Below, piece after piece: positions 8,442 through 15,675 of a stretch of DNA of 36,288 nt. A model generated the notes under the pieces. That model saw only the letters and a program-made list of their open reading frames with translations. It did no database searches and was not told the origin of the DNA. Position 1 is the stretch's first letter. Every line of letters starts with the position of its first letter. Source of the stretch: Verrucomicrobiota bacterium (GTDB taxonomy: Bacteria; Verrucomicrobiota; Verrucomicrobiia; Opitutales; Opitutaceae); contig JAUVVA010000029.1 in NCBI GenBank assembly GCA_030604905.1, positions 1 through 36,288 on the forward strand, written 5' to 3'. The translations under genes were made by a program, and so were the position numbers.

Positions 8442-9260
8442 TCAGGACGGACGGACGCCGCGACAGGTGGGGTAGTTTGAGCAGCCCCAGAAGGTGTTTC
8501 CGGAGTTGGCACCGCGTCTTGCGGTGCGCTTGACCATTCTGGCTTGGCAGCTCGGGCAGTGTGGTGGGGCAAGCTTCGACGCCGATTCGACGGCCTTGGT
8601 CTCGGGAGCATTTGGGATCGGCGGAACGGTGTCCTTTAGCTGGCGTTGAACACCTCTGACCAAGGCGAGAAGAGCCTTTCCGTCGATCAATTCGATGGGC
8701 TTCCCCTCGGCAAATGACATCGCGTCACGAGTAAAGCCGCCGGACGTCACGATGATCACTCCATCCGCGCCATGGTGGCCAAGAAGCCCAAACATCTCCC
8801 GAATGACCGGCGCGCCGACGGATTGGGTTTTCCACCGCTTGCACTGGACCAGAAGGGTTCGGCCGTCTTTGCGCAGGATGAGGTCGATCCCTCCGTCGGA
8901 CCCGCCGGAGAGCGACTCCTCAACCGCGTAGTCCTTTCGTCGATACGCCTCACCCACGAGCCATTCAAGTTCCTGCCAACTCAAGGCACGTAGCGAGTCG
9001 GCGTCGCGCTGCTCTTCCAAGAGCGCTTTCTTGCGCCGCGCGAAGAGCGCCGAAAGGAGAGAAATCGTCCCCAACCCGAGCAGAGCAAGCCATGCCAAGC
9101 CTCCGGTCGCCTTCGCGAACGTCGCTAAAATCGGATTCTCAAAATGCAGGCTGGGGATCACCCAGCGCAGGCCGACGAAAGCGATGGCTGCGAGCCCGGC
9201 GCTGACCTGCCAAGGCAACAGCACGAGCATCTCGCCCAGAGATGGATTTCGTCGGCTCAT
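8442..9260 (-). CDS. Membrane-anchored Mrr-type restriction endonuclease with C-terminal zinc ribbon
   Basis: This 272-aa protein begins with two probable transmembrane helices (about residues 17-36 and 52-73). A short basic stretch follows, then an Mrr_cat PD-(D/E)XK domain: LSWQELEWLVGEAYRRKDY, SGGSDGGIDLILRKDGRTLLVQCKRWK with Asp126, Gln139 and Lys141, then VGAPVIREMFGLLGHHGADGVIIVTSGGFT. The Gln-x-Lys variant is normal for Mrr. The C-terminus is a topoisomerase-type zinc ribbon with Cys235, Cys238, Cys260 and Cys266. Mrr proteins cleave modified DNA; this membrane-tethered form is widespread, but its biology is poorly known. It sits between the DUF4268 gene (143 bases upstream) and the lipoprotein gene (8 bases downstream), all on one strand. 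Confidence 0.88.
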   Translation of the reverse strand: MSRRNPSLGEMLVLLPWQVSAGLAAIAFVGLRWVIPSLHFENPILATFAKATGGLAWLALLGLGTISLLSALFARRKKALLEEQRDADSLRALSWQELEWLVGEAYRRKDYAVEESLSGGSDGGIDLILRKDGRTLLVQCKRWKTQSVGAPVIREMFGLLGHHGADGVIIVTSGGFTRDAMSFAEGKPIELIDGKALLALVRGVQRQLKDTVPPIPNAPETKAVESASKLAPPHCPSCQARMVKRTARRGANSGNTFWGCSNYPTCRGVRPS

Positions 9261-9403
9261 CGTTTATCCTCCTTCAGCCACTTTCGGTGGTGGTCGCAGA
9301 TTCCCGCAGCGCTCACAGCGTTCAAGATGCCTTGGGATTTAGCGACGTGGAACGCGAAGGTGCTGTCGTGTCGAACGTCGCCCATGATCGTGGTCCGGTT
9401 TGA

Positions 9404-10504
9404 TCACAGGCCTAAGGCGTCGATCTCGGGTTTCAGGGCGGCTTCGAATTTCGCCATCGCCGTTACCATCGCTTCGTGGATCTCAGGCCAGGAGGATTCC
9501 GGGCTGCGGTAGCCGCCGAGCTTGAGGATGTGTTTGATGCGGCAGGCCTGTTTGCCATCTAGCCGCTCCCATTGCAGATCCTCCCCGAACCGCGAGTTAA
9601 CCTGATCGCGGTGGGCCGAGAGGCGGTCGAAAATGGATTTGTTCTCCGTCTCGTCTTTTCGATCCAGATAAAGCTCCACCACTGCGTAGTTCTGAACCAC
9701 GACGTAATTGAAGCCGAGGCCGCGGACACCCGAGCTGGCGCTGATCCAAGAGGCAGGGCTCGGTTTCAGGTTTGCGTGTCTTGACTTGTATTTGCGGGCG
9801 GTGCCGATGACGCCTTGCCAGAATCGCAGCAACACCTCGTCGCGTTCGGCGCGTTTTTTGCGGCCAACCTGTTCCTTCTCTCGGAGCTGCACTTGGTATT
9901 CTTGGGCCTCGGGGAGCGGGATGAGAGGCTGGACGTCCACGAGGCGTGAGTTGCCGTCACTATAGGGGCGCAGGCGGATGCAGCGGATATCGATCTCGCG
10001 CTCGCGCAGCCACAGGACGGCGGTGGTGAGTTCTTTGCTAAAGTCTTCTGAGACGAGGAAGATTCGGACGTCGTCGGCGAAGGATTCCTCTTCGGGCTCG
10101 CCCCAACCAAGGAATTCGAGGATCTGCGAGCGGCCTGTCGAGGCCTCGCCGCCGGTGGCGGCAAGGAAGTCGCCGTGGATCTGGACCGCGCGGTCGAAAG
10201 TCATGGCCGAGACCATGGCCGCGTAGCGCAGTCCTTGGAGGTCCATGTGCCCGCCGTCAGCGGTGCGCTTCAGCTCGATGACGACGAGGTTGGCCTGTTT
10301 GTCGAGGGCGAGGAGATCAATGCGACGCTTGCTGTCCTCCCAGTCGCCAAATTCCTCGGCGAGGACGTAGAGATCTTCGCCGAGGACTTCGATCTGGTTT
10401 CGGAGGAGGCGCTGGAGGTCTCCGCGCTCCCTGATTTTGAGGTCGGTGAACGAGACCTCCGGGATGGGGCGGAAGGATTGGGCGGTGAGTTCGAAAAGGG
10501 GCAT
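9404..10504 (-). CDS. DUF4268 protein with PD-(D/E)XK nuclease-like N-terminus
   Basis: This is a 366-aa soluble protein. The N-terminal 110 residues look like a NucS/DUF91-like PD-(D/E)XK nuclease fold: a helix with Glu51, then RRIDLLALDKQANLVVIELKR supplying Asp63 and Glu77-x-Lys79, then an HMDLQGLRYAAMVSAM helix. Residues from about 215 on (FWQGVIGTARKYKSRHANLKPSPASWISASSG, VELYLDRKDETENKSIFDRL) match the DUF4268 region. Proteins of this type occur near restriction and other defence genes, but no reaction has been assigned. The start at 10504 is an ATG 18 bases after the stop of the 96-aa gene, so the two are likely co-transcribed. The complete catalytic motif suggests an active DNA-cutting enzyme; this is inference. 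Confidence 0.83.
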   Translation of the reverse strand: MPLFELTAQSFRPIPEVSFTDLKIRERGDLQRLLRNQIEVLGEDLYVLAEEFGDWEDSKRRIDLLALDKQANLVVIELKRTADGGHMDLQGLRYAAMVSAMTFDRAVQIHGDFLAATGGEASTGRSQILEFLGWGEPEEESFADDVRIFLVSEDFSKELTTAVLWLREREIDIRCIRLRPYSDGNSRLVDVQPLIPLPEAQEYQVQLREKEQVGRKKRAERDEVLLRFWQGVIGTARKYKSRHANLKPSPASWISASSGVRGLGFNYVVVQNYAVVELYLDRKDETENKSIFDRLSAHRDQVNSRFGEDLQWERLDGKQACRIKHILKLGGYRSPESSWPEIHEAMVTAMAKFEAALKPEIDALGL

Positions 10505-10522
10505 GGCTGCAAAACCGCAGAA

Positions 10523-10813
10523 TCAACTCGTGGGCGTCGTCGCCTCGAAATTCCCCAACACCTCGCCGCGAATGACGGTGAAGGTGAGGGTGCCGGAGGA
10601 GAGGTCCACGCCGGGGAGGAAGTCGTCGTCGAAGGCGGAGAGCAGGGCGGGGATCTCCTCTTCTGCGATCTTGGCCGAGGCGAGGAGCGTGACCGTGCCG
10701 GCCACCGTGCCGTCGGGCAGGTAGTGGAGGTCGATCGCGATGGCGTCAGCGCCGTCGCGCTTACCTAAAAATCTTTCTGACGAGGGAGTGCGGAGCGTGC
10801 GGGACCAGATCAT
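10523..10813 (-). CDS. Small conserved-looking hypothetical protein, 96 aa
   Basis: I do not recognise a named family. The protein is acidic and beta-rich in pattern, with alternating hydrophobic strands: DAIAIDLHYLPDGTVAGTVTLL, then a helix EEEIPALLSAFDDDFLPGVDL, then TLTFTVIRGEVLGNFEA. There is no signal peptide, membrane segment or metal-binding cluster. It is the first gene of the minus-strand defence run, 18 bases before the DUF4268 gene, and lies just downstream of CTAG-rich heptamer repeats that separate it from other genes. A role as a small partner of the DUF4268 protein is only a guess from position. Confidence 0.65.
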   Translation of the reverse strand: MIWSRTLRTPSSERFLGKRDGADAIAIDLHYLPDGTVAGTVTLLASAKIAEEEIPALLSAFDDDFLPGVDLSSGTLTFTVIRGEVLGNFEATTPTS

Positions 10814-10816
10814 GAG

Positions 10817-10875
10817 TGGCTAGAGGCTAGGAGCGAGGGGGCTAGGAGCTAGGGGCTAGGAGCTAGGGGCTAGGT
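10817..10875. repeat. CTAG-containing heptamer tandem repeat
   Basis: Seven-base units of the form GGGCTAG and GAGCTAG follow one another about eight times with a few interruptions, immediately upstream of the 96-aa gene. This heptamer differs from the AATGACC heptamers that follow, so two short-repeat families lie side by side. Confidence 0.8.
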
Positions 10876-10883
10876 GGGGAGGG

Positions 10884-10915
10884 AATGACCAATGACCAAT
10901 GTCCAATGACCAATG
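10884..10915. repeat. AATGACC heptamer tandem repeat, copy 1
   Basis: About four 7-base units (AATGACC with one AATGTCC variant) lie between the CTAG repeats and the DUF4236 gene. They read as MTNDQ-like or VIGH-like peptides on either strand, which are artefacts of the repeat. Confidence 0.8.
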
Positions 10916-10932
10916 CGTCGTTACGGCGGGGA

Positions 10933-11193
10933 CTAGATGTGCGTGGCGAGCCAGGTGCCGCCGGCGGCAACACCCAAGATGGCGACGAGGGGGACGAGGC
11001 AGCCTTTGGCGGACTTGGCGGACGTTCGGTAGCTCATGCCCGAGCCCGGGAGGTTGAAGGTCGTATAGCGGCGGCCGCGGCTGCTCTGCGTCACCCGGAA
11101 ACCCGGCACACCGGCCGACAAGCCCACCCCCGACTTGCTCAGGTTGATCCGAAAGGGACCCGCTTTCACCGATTTTCGGTAGATGAAGCCCAT
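10933..11193 (-). CDS. DUF4236 domain protein, 86 aa
   Basis: From MGFIYRKSVKAGPFRINLSK onward the protein matches DUF4236: Lys/Arg-rich opening, INLSKSGVGLSAGVPGFRVT, RGRRYTTFNLPGSGMSYR, then a short linker and a C-terminal hydrophobic helix, CLVPLVAILGVAAGGTWLA. The start at 11193 is chosen because the family begins at this MGF; the 18 residues upstream in frame look unrelated. Function is unknown. The C-terminal helix suggests membrane attachment. It is isolated between repeat blocks, with no operon partner. Confidence 0.8.
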   Translation of the reverse strand: MGFIYRKSVKAGPFRINLSKSGVGLSAGVPGFRVTQSSRGRRYTTFNLPGSGMSYRTSAKSAKGCLVPLVAILGVAAGGTWLATHI

Positions 11194-11420
11194 GGGGGAA
11201 TACGCGTAGGAGTGAGCCGGGTTTCGCCCTGATCGCGCAAGCGCCATCGAAGGGCATGAAGAAGATTTTTACCGCACATCCGACCGATCTTGCCCGAGGG
11301 GGTGGGACAGCCGCGGGGCAAGGCCCGCCGCGGTTGCACCGCGGAATGGCAAATGACCAGGGAGGAATGACCAATGACCAATGACCAATGACCAATGACG
11401 AATGACGAATGGCGAATGGC
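11194..11420. repeat. Repeat-rich intergenic DNA with CCGCGG hairpin and heptamers
   Basis: Upstream of the DUF4236 gene there is no gene. A hairpin of CCGCGG arms around TTGCA lies at 11328-11344. It is followed by AATGACC and AATGACG/AATGGCG heptamers (about 11345-11434). The same hairpin-plus-heptamer order recurs at 11638-11732 and 34575-34633. Confidence 0.75.
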
Positions 11421-11636
11421 GAATGACGAATGCCCAAGGAGGGCGGAAGGAGGGCGGACGGGGAAAGGTCGATGTCGGCGGAGGCGAAGCCGGAGCGCTT
11501 GACACCCGCGTCGAGCCGCGAAGCGGCGGGGTCGCGGCTCGAGGACCGGGCATCCCGCCTGAGGGCTGCGTCGCCAAACAAAAAGCCCCGACTACCTGGA
11601 GGTAATCGGGGCCAAAAGTGGCGGGATGGACGGGAC
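11421..11636 (-). repeat. 216-bp dispersed repeat ending in a tRNA-Asp 3' end (distant copy)
   Basis: By eye this is identical to 34620-34835 except for three substitutions. Read on the minus strand it begins with the last 18 bases of tRNA-Asp including CCA (11619-11636). It continues with a terminator-like hairpin (11585-11612) and a block rich in short inverted repeats, for example GAGCCGCGA with TCGCGGCTC. It is bordered on both sides by the CCGCGG hairpin and AATGACC heptamers. Confidence 0.92.
11585..11612 (-). terminator. Rho-independent terminator-like hairpin within the distant repeat
   Basis: On the minus strand a 13-base stem (GCCCCGATTACCT with AGGTAGTCGGGGC, one G-U pair) is followed by five T. 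It lies 6 bases after the tRNA-Asp 3'-end copy, the same place as the hairpin behind the real tRNA. Confidence 0.75.
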
Positions 11637-11796
11637 GCCGCGGTTGGCACCGCGGAACGACCAATGACCAGGGAAGAATGACCAATGACCAAGGGGAATG
11701 ACCAATGACCAATGACGAATGGCGAATGGCGACTGGCGGTCTTGATGAGGCAGTGATCGACGAGGGCGGAGCCGCTTGTCTCAGGCGCGGCCCGTG
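11637..11796. repeat. CCGCGG hairpin and AATGACC heptamers, copy 3
   Basis: The hairpin at 11638-11655 (CCGCGG arms, loop TTGGCA) is followed by degenerate AATGACC/AATGGCG heptamers to about 11732. The remaining 60 bases up to the sulfatase stop show nothing further. Confidence 0.75.
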
Positions 11797-13464
11797 TCAG
11801 GTGGAAGCAGGGCGGTGGCCTGGGTCCTGCGGCGTGGACTGGTGCCGCGGATCGGTCTCGGAAACTTCCACGTGCAGGCGTGTGGTCGGGCTCTCGGCAT
11901 AGCCTAGGCGAATAGCCTTGGCTTCCAGGACGAAGGACCCGCTCGGGGGAAGTTCGATCAAACCGGTGTAGAGGCGCCATCTACCACCGGGGTCGTTTTC
12001 GAAACGCCAACCGATCGAAGCGCCGTGGGTCGGAGCGTAGAGTTGGAGGAGGGCGGGGGAACACAAGCGGACGGATGCCTCGGCAGGCGAGGTGCCATCG
12101 TTTGTGTCGTCATACGCGATCCAGAGCGGCGCGGAGGTCACCGGCTGGCGCCGGCCGGGCCAGAAGCGCTCGAGCATCTGGTCCTCCGGTTCGCGGTAGA
12201 GGTCGCCGACTTCGCGTTGCCACTCGTCGAGCGCGGAGCGAAGCTCCGCCAAGGTCGCGGCGTGTTCGGGCCGATCGCAGAGGTTGGTCAGTTGATGCGG
12301 GTCGGTCTCCAGGTCGTAGAGTTCCTCGGGCCGGCGGGACTCCCGGAAATGGAAGTTCGTGTGCTCGTCGAGCGCTCCGGCGCGCCGCAGGCGCCAGAGC
12401 TCGCGTTGCGCGGGGTGTTGGTTGAGGTAGCTGTTCCAGAGGGCGGTCGTCAGCTCCGGATGGTAGTTGCGAACGTAGGCGAAGCGCCGCGAGCGGACGA
12501 CGCGCATGCAGTCGTAGAACTGGTCGTAGCGATCGCGCGTTGCAAAGACGTGCACGCGGGGCGGAGCGGCGCGGTCGCCGAGAAAGATTTGGCCCTGCAA
12601 GTGCACCGGGGGCGGGATGCCGGCCGAGGCGAGAACGGTGGGCGCCAAGTCGATGGTGGAGACCAGGTCGTCGCAAACTTCGCCCGGCGCGACGCGGCCG
12701 GGCCACCGCACGATCAAGGGGACACGCAGGCCGCCGTCGTAGGGCCAGCGCTTGTGGCGCGGCAGGCCTTCGCCGTGATCGCTCCAGAGGAAAACAACGG
12801 TGGTTTCGGCCAGTCCGTCCTCCGCCAGCTGGCGGAGGAGCTCACCGACCACGGTGTCGCAGTCGGCGATGTTGTCATACTGGCGGGCGAGGCACAGGCG
12901 GGTTTCCGGGGTGTCGGCGAGGTAGGGAGGGAGGACGACGCGGGCAGGATCGGTGCGGGGTGTCGCGCGGCGTGTGGCCCACATGCCGGACTCGTGGGTG
13001 GCGAAGGGGTTGAAGACGGCGAAAAAAGGCTGGGCGGGATCGGGGCGGTTGCGCCAGTGCGCGCTTCCGTGGCACTCGTCCCAGCCGGTGAAGGGCGAGG
13101 CGAACTGGTAGTCGGTCTTGGAGTTGTTGGTGCAATAATAGCCGGCGGCGCGAAGATACTCCGGAAGGATTTTCACGAAGGGCGGCGGCACGCATTCGTA
13201 GGGCGGAAGCGGACGCAAGAGATCAGGCCCCTCGCCGGTGCGCATGTGATGAGCGCCGATGGCGGCGGCATACGTGCCGGTGATGATCGCGGCGCGCGCG
13301 GGGGCGCAAACCGGGGCGGTGGAAAACGCGCGCGAGTAGAGGCGGCCCTCCGCCGCCAGGGCGTCGATATGCGGCGTGCGTGCGACGGTGTCCCCGTAGC
13401 ATCCGAAACGCGGCGAGCAGTCCTCGAGCGAGATCCAGAGAAAGTTGAGCGGGGCGTGGGACAT
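11797..13464 (-). CDS. Sulfatase, S1 family (formylglycine type)
   Basis: The 555-aa protein has the S1 sulfatase layout: NFLWISLEDCSPRFGCYGD at the N-terminus with metal-binding acidic residues, the formylglycine motif CAPAR with Cys53 in STAPVCAPARAAIITGTYA, and FLWSDHGEGLPRHKRWPYDGGLRVPLIVRWPG in the middle. A C-terminal region (about 460-540) resembles a small beta-sandwich. Ala replaces the usual Ser in C-x-(S/A)-x-R, an accepted variant. I chose the start at 13464 because the family begins there; an ATG at 13596 overlaps the upstream regulator stop but adds 44 residues that look non-coding. There is no signal peptide, so it should act in the cytoplasm unless the start is wrong. It follows a LacI-type gene and a 403-aa unknown on the same strand. 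Substrate unknown; no sulfatase-maturing enzyme is in the window. Confidence 0.92.
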   Translation of the reverse strand: MSHAPLNFLWISLEDCSPRFGCYGDTVARTPHIDALAAEGRLYSRAFSTAPVCAPARAAIITGTYAAAIGAHHMRTGEGPDLLRPLPPYECVPPPFVKILPEYLRAAGYYCTNNSKTDYQFASPFTGWDECHGSAHWRNRPDPAQPFFAVFNPFATHESGMWATRRATPRTDPARVVLPPYLADTPETRLCLARQYDNIADCDTVVGELLRQLAEDGLAETTVVFLWSDHGEGLPRHKRWPYDGGLRVPLIVRWPGRVAPGEVCDDLVSTIDLAPTVLASAGIPPPVHLQGQIFLGDRAAPPRVHVFATRDRYDQFYDCMRVVRSRRFAYVRNYHPELTTALWNSYLNQHPAQRELWRLRRAGALDEHTNFHFRESRRPEELYDLETDPHQLTNLCDRPEHAATLAELRSALDEWQREVGDLYREPEDQMLERFWPGRRQPVTSAPLWIAYDDTNDGTSPAEASVRLCSPALLQLYAPTHGASIGWRFENDPGGRWRLYTGLIELPPSGSFVLEAKAIRLGYAESPTTRLHVEVSETDPRHQSTPQDPGHRPAST

Positions 13465-13592
13465 GGGAGGAAGCGGGGTGTGCGCGGTATCGGGACGGGG
13501 TCGTGGTGCGCGGTGTGCGTAGGCGTCGGAGCAGCCGGGGCTGCATTCGCGAGGATTGTCGGGGGTAGTCAATTTCGTAGGCGTTCTGATCT

Positions 13593-14300
13593 TCATGGGA
13601 GGATATCGCGCGAAGGGACCGGCTTCCGCGTTACGGCGGACACGCAGCCGGGGTTTTGCACGGGCAGGTCACTCTTGCCGGGCCGGAGGGTGTCGCCTTC
13701 GTGCCAGCGGCCTTGCACGAGATGTCGGATCGTCGGCTCCGTCTCTCCGCGCTTAAAACTTTCGAGCAACTGCACGAGAAACCCCGCGCCGCGCGAGCCG
13801 ACTTCCGCGAACTGCTCGTCCATGCCGCTCAAATCGCCGGGCGATTGGGCCGGCGAGACCCGATTTTTCGGTGGCACGCAGAGCGTGGCCACTCCGATGT
13901 CGCCGGGCGCTTTCATGCCCAGCTCTCGCAACCACGCACAGCATCGGCTCACCGCCGTTTCCGCGTAGCCGACAAGCAGCACGTCCGGCTTTCCCCGCTC
14001 CAGCCAGCGCGCGGCGTCGAAGACCTCACCAAACACCGTGCCGCGCCGGGCCTCCTTGCCCGTCCACGCGTGCACCCAGGCCAGCGTGGCGCGAAAGCGC
14101 GGCGGCCTCACCCTCGCCCGGTAGCGCGCGAGCGCCCGCAGGGCGGGATCGCGGCGGTGGCCGCGGGCCTTGGCGGCCTCCCGCACCCGCTCGATGGGAG
14201 CCTTCGCCACCTTGGGATTGCCGGCGAGGGCCATCGACACGGTTGCCTGGCTCAGGCCGAGATCGCGGGCGAGGTGATGTTGGGTGGAGCGGACCGGCAT
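13593..14300 (-). CDS. LacI-type regulator with internal deletion of the ligand domain
   Basis: The N-terminus is a good LacI helix-turn-helix (LARDLGLSQATVSMALAGNPKV) and continues DPALRALARYRARVRP and ATLAWVHAW. This is closely related to the full-length regulator at 27087-28163. After about residue 98 (codons near 14005) the protein jumps to the last part of the ligand domain: KPDVLLVGYAET, LGMKAPGDIGVATLCVP, GMDEQFAEVG, RGAGFLVQLLESFKRGE, GRWHEGDTLRPG. Compared with the paralogue, about 125 residues are missing in frame. The C-terminus is also about 27 residues longer, ending in RKPVPSRDILP, as if the native stop was lost. DNA binding could survive but ligand sensing is unlikely, so it may be a decaying gene or a constitutive repressor. 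It lies between the 403-aa gene and the sulfatase on one strand. Confidence 0.8.
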   Translation of the reverse strand: MPVRSTQHHLARDLGLSQATVSMALAGNPKVAKAPIERVREAAKARGHRRDPALRALARYRARVRPPRFRATLAWVHAWTGKEARRGTVFGEVFDAARWLERGKPDVLLVGYAETAVSRCCAWLRELGMKAPGDIGVATLCVPPKNRVSPAQSPGDLSGMDEQFAEVGSRGAGFLVQLLESFKRGETEPTIRHLVQGRWHEGDTLRPGKSDLPVQNPGCVSAVTRKPVPSRDILP

Positions 14301-14368
14301 GGCCTGCGCGGCGGGCTGGCTGGGGCGGCGCGGAGGCCGGCGACCCCGACTTTTGATGGATCGTTACG

Positions 14369-15580
14369 TCAAAGCGAGTTTGCGGTCGGGCCCGGCGTCG
14401 CGGACACCGGCCACCCCGTGCCGAGGCCGGACGCGTTTCGGGCGGCGAAGGTGGGGAGAAAATCCTCCGCCACGTGGCCGGTGTCGCGCAGGTAGCCGTA
14501 GAATTGTCCGGACATGCCGTGATGGTAGATGGGATGGGAGCCGGCGACGACCACCGGGTGCTCGGGCTTCAGGACGCGGAAGTGCGCGAAGGGAATGCCG
14601 AACAGGCTGTCCTCCGCGAGCAGCCCGTCCCAGGCGCTCGCGCCCTCGTGGCCCAGCCATTCGGTGTAGAGCGTGACGCCGCCGGCGTTGTCCACCAGCG
14701 CCGCGCCATACTCCTGCAGGGCGCGCGCGATGACGCGTGCCGCCGGGGCGAGCTTGAAGCGCGACAGGTCCAGCGCGGGGTCCAGCTGGAGCACGATGCC
14801 CTCGGGCAGGCCGCCGGGCAGCCAGCCGTCGGTCCAGATGGCGGGGAAGACATGTTCGCGCAGCGCCGCCACCTGGCAGGCGAAGGCGAGTTTGTGGTCG
14901 ATCCGACCGGCGCGGATCTCGTCCAAGCGGATCAAGCCGGCCGACGCGGGGACGCCGCAGGCGCGGCAGGGACCGTAGAAGTGCACGCTTTCGCCGTCGC
15001 GGATGCCCGCGATGTCGGCGGGGTGCAGCACGCCGGGCCCGTCTAGAGGATAGGCGATGGCGGCGTTGCTCGACCAGTTGCCGTCGGCATCGCGCCGGCA
15101 CTGCCAGAGGTCGTAGATCCGGTTCTCGTGGGGCGCGACGACCACGAGGTGGGCGTCCGCCTCCGCGTCGGGCGCCGCGTCGTCGGGAATGGGGATGCCG
15201 TCGCGCACCGTGGGATGGATGCCCATGACGTGATCCGGATGCAGGTAGGGCAGCGAGGCGACGACGTGGCCCTGCGAGTAGGGGCATTGGAGCAGCTTGG
15301 GCCGAACCAGGCGACGCGGGGTCGCGGGCGTGGCCACGTAGACCGGCAGCGTCCAGTTGAACACGTTGATGTGCAGGCCCGCCCCTTGGCGTGAGGCGTG
15401 CGCTTCGGCGAGCAGAGCGGTCCAGCGCCGGCTTTCGGCGTGGATCGCGGCGTCGGCGCGCAGCGGCTGGTTCCAGAAGCTGTCCGGGGAAAACCAGCGC
15501 GGGCCGCGGGCGCCGAGGCTGAGGGCGCGTTGCGCGGGGTCGGCGGAGGGAGAGATGGCTTCGATCACGGACAAGTTCAT
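14369..15580 (-). CDS. Uncharacterised 403-aa protein of the sulfatase cluster
   Basis: I recognise a pattern seen in bacterial proteins of unknown function but no named enzyme family. Characteristic stretches are SFWNQPLRADAAIHAESRRW near the N-terminus, HPTVRDGIPIPDDAAPDAEADAHLVVVAP, YDLWQCRRDADGNW, CGVPASAGLIRLDEIRAGRIDHKLAFA, LPEGIVLQLDPALDL, and ALQEYGAALVDNAGG. Paired Asp, Glu and His residues in these blocks could form an active site, and the cluster (sulfatase, LacI) suggests a carbohydrate-active role; this is inference. There is no signal peptide. The start at 15580 is the first ATG. The 95 bases upstream are shared with the divergent secreted-protein gene and hold an operator-like palindrome at 15607-15626, so both genes may answer to the same regulator. 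Confidence 0.75.
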   Translation of the reverse strand: MNLSVIEAISPSADPAQRALSLGARGPRWFSPDSFWNQPLRADAAIHAESRRWTALLAEAHASRQGAGLHINVFNWTLPVYVATPATPRRLVRPKLLQCPYSQGHVVASLPYLHPDHVMGIHPTVRDGIPIPDDAAPDAEADAHLVVVAPHENRIYDLWQCRRDADGNWSSNAAIAYPLDGPGVLHPADIAGIRDGESVHFYGPCRACGVPASAGLIRLDEIRAGRIDHKLAFACQVAALREHVFPAIWTDGWLPGGLPEGIVLQLDPALDLSRFKLAPAARVIARALQEYGAALVDNAGGVTLYTEWLGHEGASAWDGLLAEDSLFGIPFAHFRVLKPEHPVVVAGSHPIYHHGMSGQFYGYLRDTGHVAEDFLPTFAARNASGLGTGWPVSATPGPTANSL

Positions 15581-15606
15581 GCAAAAAGAGAGGTCCGTTC
15601 GAGAAA

Positions 15607-15626
15607 AAGATGCAATGTTAAATCTT
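15607..15626. promoter_or_regulatory. LacI-type operator-like palindrome, site 1
   Basis: AAGATGCAATGTTAAATCTT is an imperfect palindrome in the divergent region between the 403-aa gene and the secreted-protein gene. It matches site 3 at 19391-19410 in 18 of 20 positions. A TTGAC follows directly at 15624-15628 in both places, so the site would overlap a -35 element of the rightward promoter. Confidence 0.65.
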
Positions 15627-15675
15627 GACTGCCGTCACTCTTTCCCGAAGCTAGGCGGGCAAGCTCAAATACCCT

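Noticed and set aside
11166..11720. Peptides rich in VIGHSSLVIGH or MTND repeats
   Set aside because: They arise from translating the AATGACC heptamers and are not proteins.
10884..11732. CRISPR-like short repeats
   Set aside because: Units are 7 bases without spacers, and no cas genes are present.
13465..13596. N-terminal extension of the first sulfatase from the ATG overlapping the regulator stop
   Set aside because: The 44 added residues are Pro/Arg/Thr rich without a signal peptide or similarity, while the family core starts right after the ATG at 13464.
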